DNA of 64,000 nt from assembly GCF_965363235.1 (NCBI RefSeq), contig NC_134841.1, forward strand, positions 63,571,078 through 63,635,077, given 5' to 3'. The notes beneath the pieces were generated by a model. That model did no database searches. It had not been told where the DNA came from and saw only the letters and a program-made list of their open reading frames with translations. The DNA comes from Mytilus galloprovincialis (lineage: Eukaryota; Mollusca; Bivalvia; Mytilida; Mytilidae). Below are positions 52,701 to 61,700 of this stretch, piece by piece. The position numbers and the translations under genes are program-made. Within the stretch, counting starts at the first letter, position 1. The number at the start of each line of letters is the position of its first letter.

Positions 52701-55700
52701 CGGAAGTATTTTGTTGTCTGGTTTACCTAGCCATAAACTCTATAAATTAAAATTAACAAATGAATCATTATGTGATTTGCACACTTTTAAGACAACCATA
52801 TTCAACATGGCATTACTACCATCAGGTGACCTACTTCTATCTACAAACGAATCAAACCTTACAATACTTTCCTGTGGCACCAGTAAAGTGAATACAACAA
52901 AGTTCAGTGTAAATCCTTTAATAACACTTGGTGTCCATGTAACAAGTGACCATAAGATCTTAGTGGGTGTAAGAGAGAACCAACCAAAACTCTTCCCTGT
53001 CAATGGTCCAAGACAAGTTATCATGATGAGTATGGATGGAGAAAAAGAAAAAGTGTATCACACTGACAACAAAGGGAAATTGATATTTACTCTTCCACGA
53101 AGAATAACTACAGACAATGACAATAACGTTTATGTCATTGATATGCTAGATGAAGAAGAAAGAGGTAGAATAGTGGCATTGGATAAAACTAATGGAGTGA
53201 GATGGATATACACCGGTAATCCAGATATAAACAAAAAACAAACTTTTAAACCTCAAGATTTGGTGGCTACAAAATCTGACAACATTATAGTTACAGACGA
53301 TCATCATCACATGATTCATATCCTCAATACTACAGGAGAGTGCATTCATTACCTTAACACTAAGGATCAGTTAGGTATTGAGTGTCCATTCTCTTTCGAC
53401 ATAGACAGTACAGGCACACTGTACATAGGCTGTAGTACATATGAAGATGAACCCAACGAAGCCAAAATATATTCTGTTTCTGGATTCTGATTTACTGATT
53501 TCAATTACTTCCATAGCCTGTACTGATATAATTCTTGTTTTCTTGCTTTTATGAAAATAAATTGTATTTCAAATTCATAAAATAATTGCGTGAAATTGTA
53601 AAGCCTTATTTGAACAACAATAAAACTGACTATAACTTATTGCTCCTTTTATTTTTGTAACAATGGAATGTATATTAGGAATTGCTACACACCAACAAGA
53701 TTGTACATGCTGATATGTCTTGACTGCTTATTCTTTTACAGTAATCAAAATTGAAATTGAATTATAATGATGAGATCAAGGTCAGATAAACCCTGCCACA
53801 CAGACATCTTTGTACGCATACAAGCTGCAGTTTCAAGTGTTGTCTGTTGTCTTAACTTTTACTCTGTAGCTAAAAAAGATCAACATTTCAGAGCACAGTG
53901 AAAGGCCAAGTCAATGATTTCTACATTGATTTGTAAAATAGGAGATTCTAAAACATGGTCAATAAGTGCTTTTTAAATGTCATAAATTCAGAATAATCCC
54001 TTGACGTTATTTCAAATACACAGACAAAATATTACAGTCATTCCTTATAATTTAATTCTAAATTCCATTCAAACCGGAGTAAATCATGAAAAAAAACTCT
54101 GATCCACGTTCAAATGACAAAATTATTTCTATGAGTTGATAAACAAAACACTGTCAGCCAATCAGAAGACATGTTACATACGAAATTAAATTATATCATT
54201 ATATTCAAAAGAAAGATATGGTATGATTGTCAATGAGACAAGACACCAAAATGACACAGAAATAAACAGGTATAGCTATAGTCACAGTATGGCAAGTTAC
54301 TGTAAAGATAGGCCTGGGATACCTATACATGTACAATCATCAAATTGTCAAATATAAACATCTCAGGTTTTCATGAGCTAACCTTTTGGTTAATATCCAA
54401 TAACAATATACTGCGATATTATCTATTTCAATATCAGGTTCATGAAAGATTAATAAAGCAGCACCATTCATACATGTAATAAGCTTGAAAACTTTGGTAT
54501 CTTCCCACCAACAATTAAATTTTGCAGCAGCCTCAAAATGAAGCTCAAGCTAGTTAGTTGTACCATCATGGATTGATGGTTTGGTATATTGAAGACTGGC
54601 CTGATGACCTACTCCCAATTAAGCTACATTAGAAATTGTATGATCAAATGAACAATCATTGTTAACTTTTGGGTACATTATCTAAAACATTCATACATCA
54701 ATTTATCACATGGTCTTTTATTTTGGTTATCTATGTACTATCTTAAAAGTGACTCAATCAGGTTTTTAAGTTTTCTTTTTTTTCATTAGCTATCTCATAA
54801 CTGAGTTTCAAATTCACCACCATGGTCCCCATAGGTATTCAAATTTCCACCGAACTGGTTGACTATATTTGTAATGACCTAAGCTTCCTTATTTATGATA
54901 GTTTATTTGTACAACATCTGGTCTTTCACTTATCAGGCCTAGGGTAGACACATGTCTATTTGTAATGTAACAGAAAGTTCTGCAGGAACAACGTAATTAC
55001 TCATGAGAAACAAACTCCTTTAATATAATAGAAAAACAAAGGATATGGGGCATTGTTAGATGACACAAAATCAGTTAACGCAAAACAAAAAGCTAAGGAA
55101 CAGTGCTTCTATTGCTGTTCTTCATCTCAAAGTCAAAGTGAGACCTTTTACATGTAGCAAAAAAAATCGTAAAACATTAAAGTAAAATTGAGTGTTTACT
55201 GAGTATCCCCAAAAAGTTGTACATACAAACCTATAGACTACCCTCTTAACAAAAACAATAGTATCTGACCATCATTAACTGACAAAACCATTAAAAATTT
55301 ACTTTGACAATGATCCATGAAAATGAGATCAAGGTCAGATGAAACCTCCCTGAACAGGTCGGGACCACTACCTTATATGGAAATGCATAAATTAGCATAC
55401 TTATGTTTTCGCACATGTAATTGTTTATTTACATGTGACGCAAATTATTTTTACCTATATTTTTGACCAATCCACTAAACGAGTCGCAATGCATGATGGA
55501 CTACTACGTGTTTACAATCAACCAACAACACATGTTATTTACTCAATACAACCCATTTTTTCGTGCAATGCGGGATTCACAATTTCGCTTTGTTTTTCAT
55601 TTTGTGTATCCTCATTTATAATTCGTGATATAAAGTATTACTTCCATGCTCAGATTAACGAAGAGTTTTTTCTATGCGAAGAAAAAATGGTTTGAATTAC

Positions 55701-58700
55701 CCGATATATAGCCATTAACATGTTTGATGATGGCACAGAGATTTCATGTATTTGTCCACCAGAAGCAACGAAACAACAGCGAAAAAACACAATTACCCAT
55801 GAGACAAATTTACTGGTGTAAAGTAAGCCGTCGATAACAGCCGGTGCTGATATTCAAGAGTACAGCAATGTTCGTGTAGATAATTAAAGGCAAATGTGGG
55901 ATCCTTGAATTTTGTGTTCGTAAAAAAGGCGAAGAAATATTTACATACATGGTAGTGTTAACAAATCTGTAAGTATTTATGTTGGTCACATTTCAGTATA
56001 TGGGACTTCCAAACTGTTCCCTTTTTTTTTAAGGTAGTGAAGTCAGCAACTGTAGTTTCAGTTTGTTTGTTTTTGAACGGGCTCGGACATTTGCCAAACT
56101 GAATAGAATCATTACAGCTGATTTCTTAAACCTGCAAAGTAAAACTTTGGTTGGCTTGCTTGCTTTGTTTGTATAGTTGTTTATACAAGCTTTGAAAATA
56201 AGATTGACATCTTTACACAATATATATTTATATATATAGGCATAGTTTAACTTGTATATTTGATATTTTGTACAATATACAAACAAAGCAAGCAAGCTAA
56301 CCAAAGTTTTGCTCCACATGCATTAGGAAATAAGCCTGTAATGATTTTATCCATATGTATGTGCGACAAGGTGGAAAATTTGATATGTTTTGTGAAAATT
56401 GCAGCCTTGGATCTATAATAAAAAAGAAGATGTGGTATGATTGCCAATGAGACAGCTGTCCACAAGAGACCAAAATGACACAGAAATTAACATTTATAGA
56501 TCACCGTACGTCCTTCAACAATGAGCTAAGCCCATACCGCATAGTCAGCTATAAAAGTCTCTGATATGACAATGTAAAACAATTCAAACGAGAAAACTAA
56601 CGGCCTTAATTATATAAAAAAAATGAACGATAAACAAACGACAAGCACTGAAATACAGGCTCCTATACAATATTTTTTTTTTTATGGGATAGATTTCTTG
56701 TCCTTTTATATATTTAATTGGGCTGGTTTTTTTTTTTTGTTTGGATTGTTTTACACAAGTAATTTTTGGGTCATTAATAGCTTACTTTTCAGCATTGGAC
56801 CTATGACTGCTTACTTTACTAAATTATGTCTTTGTTGGAAAGATATCTCATTTGGCACTCATACCTCATCTTCTTTTTTCTATATACAAAGCACGTTTTA
56901 GAAGAAAAAAATAGGTAATATGGCACCCACTATGATCCAGAGACTTTTAATATTGGAGATATTTTACATATGTCAACAGGACAGCAGCTGAACGATAAAA
57001 AAACCTCTGAGGTATATTTTGTGATAAAATTAGCAACAAACGGATATTATCGATGGATGAAACTATAAAAAATGTATTGAGCTATATACCGTACCCACTC
57101 AGTGGTGGATCCAGGGGGCGGGGGTTTCGGGGGATGGACCCGCTTTTTTTGGACGATCAGTGCATTTGGATGGGGACATGTAGTTGAAACCCCCTCCCCT
57201 TTTGTCCAGGGTTAGGACCCCCCTTTTTAAAATGGCTGGACCTGCCCCTGCCGCTTTCATAACACTTCTTTTTAGCATAATGAATATTATGATGTTCTTA
57301 CTATTAGTTCAGGTCCTGATAAAAAAAAATACACATTCAGTACAGAAAGAAGTGTTTCAATGATAGTTTCGTGTTTTTCTAGGCAGAAATGATTTTACAA
57401 TGACATTATACATGTTTCAAAGAGCTCAAATGATTTTCTTACTGGACAGTGGTCACTTCATTGGATATTTCACTGTGTCATGTCGTGAAATTAATGCAGG
57501 TTCAATTCATAACAATGCACAAAACCGGTTCAACTACTTTTGCAAGGCGAAAAAGAAAGTCGAATCGTGAAGCCAATAAACAATATTTTTTTTAATCTGA
57601 GCATGCAAATTGAACATTACGTTATATATTTTACATTAAATATATTTGTAGAATAAAAACTTTGGTAATGAGAGTCCCAGACAATATATCAATTGACTGT
57701 TTTCCCACTAATTCCACGTGTTTTATGTAGTAGTTTACTCGTAGTAGCCCACAATGCATTGTAGTTCATTGAGTCGATTAGTCAGTTTTTCAAGGCCATA
57801 TTGGCCTTGTGTTTTGGAAATTACTATGCAAATATATTTTGACGTCAGAAAATCTAGAGTTCTCGACCTGCTGAAGTCTACTACCTATAATCATTCCATC
57901 TACAAAATACAGTTACTCTATTGCTTTAAGTACCTGAGAAATAGACCAAACCACAAAAAGCTAAACATAGTTCATTGAACCCTGAAATAAAGGTCAAGGT
58001 CAGATGAAACAAGCCAGTCTGATATGTACATTTTACAATTTCTATACACCAAATAGAGTTGACTTATAACTTATAGTATCTGAGATACTGACTTGACCAC
58101 CAATCTTATATCTTCCTCACTGATCCATGAAATGAGGTTGAGGTCAGGGTGAAATCTTCCTCACTGATCCATGAAATGAGGTTGAGGTCAGGGTGAACAA
58201 TGTCATTTGGATATTAAGACATTACAAGGAACACATATACCAAATTTCGTTATTCTATTACTCATAATAAGTGAGAAATTCCTATGACAAAAAAAAAACA
58301 GGCACTGAACAATGAAAATGAAGTCAAGGTCAGTGGACATATGACAGACAGAAACTTCAAAACATAAGGTATTTGCATACAAAAGTATGCAGGATCCAGA
58401 TCTTTTACCTTATAAAATATAAAGATTTACACAAATAGTGTACACTGTTGTGAGTAACACTGCCACCTCTGAATTTATAAAAAAATCAAAGAAAATGAAC
58501 CGTTTTGATGTAAATGTAAATTGACCTTCCTTCCTCCATCCTCCCCCTTTTCAACAATGCCTGTAAATCTGTCCCTTTAAGTCCAAACTCTAACAATTCT
58601 CTCATGGCATCTATGTTGTAAGGAATTCTTTCTATACATTCATGGAAAACCCACGATCTTTTCTTAATCTTACTCTGAAATAGTACAATAATTTCTCTTA

Positions 58701-61700
58701 CATGAATTTCCAATAAACAAAAATGTTTCATGTTAGATTTCGTTACTGATCACAGAAAAGAAGAAGCCAGAAAACAACAAAAATGTTTACAAAAAAGAGA
58801 GGATCTCACATCTTAAAATGTTGTCCTGTTCATAAAGTTCAACTACAGTATTTTTTTCAGTTCCTTTCACATGGCTTTGCAATGGCAGACATTTTAGCAA
58901 ACCCCTTTAATACAGGAATAAACTAATAAATACCAAACAAATATCATCCAACCACAACAGCTGTAAATCATTGGTTCCTGCAGTAAGGTACATTTGACCC
59001 TGGTTTCCAAATATGTGTACATGTATTTTTATATTTTCTTGTATTAGTTAGTGATCATCCTGTTGGAAGCTGCACTGTTCATGTTTTTTATAGTGTGTTT
59101 TCTTGGTGTCTAGAAATACAAAAGAAGGTTTGTGTGCACAAAAAACAGGTTTTAACCCCAACACATTTTGTATGTAAACCAAACCAGGTTATCTGGACCC
59201 TGTGTTGTTTCTTGATGTTTGTCTTTGTTTGTAAATTTTTCCAGAGGAGTCAGTTGTTGGACTATAGACATGTTATATTTGTACTGTCCAATATTGTTGA
59301 TAACTTCTGTTATCCTTTAAAATCTTTTATTCATAAAATAATTGATGTTCTCACCAAATAATCTTGAATAGATGCAATAGATACATCAGATTTCTTCCAT
59401 TGTCTCTGGTATACTCTATCTGTATCTAGACTGTAAGCTTTAGCCAGCTCTAATGCCTCTCCATACTCTTCATGGTCAATCTGAAAAAAATAAATTGATG
59501 TGTAATTAATAGAACACATCTACATGCAGCAAATATGTAACTACAAGTAAATATTCATAAACTTGAGGAAAAGCAACAATAGAAAGTTTAGACTAACTGA
59601 AAATATTAAAGTTTTTTTTTTTTTAATTTCCAGCCAAACCAATTGAACAACAGTGTTAATGGGGGTAAAAGGGGGCTGTTAATCCATTGCAATCAATAAG
59701 TCAAAAGAGGAATAGAATTGGTCTTCTTTCATATATGTATCCTTGATAAGAATGTTTAAAATACTTATACATTGAATCGACTGACCCTATTAATTAAGTT
59801 TAGTTGCATGGATAGGTCATATTCACATTTTTTTTTATACAAGTTTTCCCTTTGATTATAAAATTTCAAACCTACAATATGTTTCATGGGGATCTTGTAA
59901 ACATAGATATCAATGTTACAGTCAAACCTGATTAAACCGGACCCTGAATAAACCGGTTTCCTGTCCATTCCGGCCGAAAATTAAAGTCCCATTTTTTCCC
60001 CTTCAAAGGCTTTGTTAAAATACCCTTTGTAAACCGGACCCTGTGTATTCCGATATCCGGTCTTATTATGCAGTCCCAATACTCTTAATTACATTAATTA
60101 TTACCTGTCAAACCTGGTTTGTCTAATTAATTTTAAAATCGATATGCAATCAAAACATATTTATTTATACAATATGGCTTTTCGGGATAATCAATTAGTC
60201 AGGTGTTAAACTGTGAACTGACAATCGTACAGGAGTGAGCTGTATTATTTATGAAAACTTTATAAACATGTCAATTAAACGAAAAGACACATCGAATATA
60301 TCTCGGATTGAACTTACGTTGTAACTTGGATGAACAAATTTTAAAAATCCTGGGGTAAGCAATTTACATCGTGATTTTGAAATCCTGGGTTCCCTGTTGT
60401 TAACCCCTAAACACATGACCTTGATAATGAAAAACACCCGGATGGCAACAATCAATGGGTGTTGTACTCTGTACGACAACGTTTCGATAGTGATGAAATT
60501 ACGTTTGATAATATTCTGGCTTTTTAATCGGCCATGGCATTCCAACGTTTCATATTAACAATCATGGAAGAAAATCGAAATTCTCGTCTCACAATCCAAA
60601 CAACGCGAGTATTATGATGCAAATGCAAACAATGAAAAATGAATTTTAATTTATCAGAAATAATTAACAATCTGACAGAGAGAACTTTTACATGCAAAAT
60701 ATCGGACTTCATAAGTCATTAACTTCCGGTCAAAACGGAAACCTGAATAAACCAGCTCACTGTCCAAACCCGCCCTTTATCATAGTCGGTTTATACAGGT
60801 TTTACTGTACAATGCAATGAACACAGATATATATATATCTTCCACTGGGGTTATGTCTAAAATCCTATCTTTACTACATTTATATGATTAATTTTGATGT
60901 CAATTTTCATTCACCTTTCTAGTATACAATTCTTCTGTGGTCGTTGATTTGAGACACACAAGTCTGTATGTTCTGTTAATTATTCTGAAATAAATAATGA
61001 AAAATGACAAAAAAGTAATTGTTAAAAAATTATCTGTACATCTAACCTAATACAAAAATACACCAATTACATCTGAACTCATCAATAGATCACTGTTCTT
61101 CCTTAGCATTTGTATAATGCTATGACTATTAAGTTTGATCAACTATTTTTGTAATAACTTAATTATGCTACTTTGAATTAATTTTTAGTTTTCAAAATAC
61201 TTTTGTTTGTGCCATAATATATATTAATGATGTTAACACTTTATTTCTGATTTCTGAACATCTATTAATCCTACTTTGGTCTTTTTCTTGGTGGTTGAAA
61301 TCTTTCCATGTCTGTAACATAATAAAGGACATCTTTTGTTAGTTTGGTTGTCTTGGAAACAAAAGAAGTGTCTTCATCATCACTGTCTTCAAATTCTTCT
61401 TCAGTTGTATCACCAAGTCTTCTTTTCTGAGGGAACACACATTCAACCTTCAAGGAAAAAATTGTACCTTTATTATAGGAATTGCGTATAGACTTAAATT
61501 CAGATAGTGCAAAATAAAATTGTTCCTTCTTCCTAGAAAGATCTTGAACTAGAATACACCTTATCGCTATTACAGGTTGACCCAAGAATCTGTCCCACTT
61601 CCAACTCCCATACAACAATCACCTTTCCATTGTGGCGTCATATATTTTGTATAATGACATCAAAATTTTACAGGAACCTTTGTGATGTCCAGTAATGGCA

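Noticed and set aside
52740-53349. Minus-strand frames opposite the 569-aa gene
   Set aside because: Shadow frames of a clearly supported coding sequence on the plus strand.
25811-53490. Calling the two B-box proteins E3 ubiquitin ligases or naming vertebrate TRIM orthologues
   Set aside because: Neither has a RING domain, and one-to-one orthology cannot be judged from sequence reading alone.
55435-55695. 86-codon plus-strand frame
   Set aside because: Hydrophobic, unfamiliar, and without splice or poly(A) support, inside an NBAS intron.
56623-56901. 92-codon plus-strand frame with membrane-like stretches
   Set aside because: It is made of T-rich runs next to a retroposon tail; Phe-rich translation of poly-T.
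61271-61618. 115-codon minus-strand frame as a separate gene
   Set aside because: Its C-terminal half is NBAS exon w4. The upstream half runs through an intron and a MITE, past a good acceptor.
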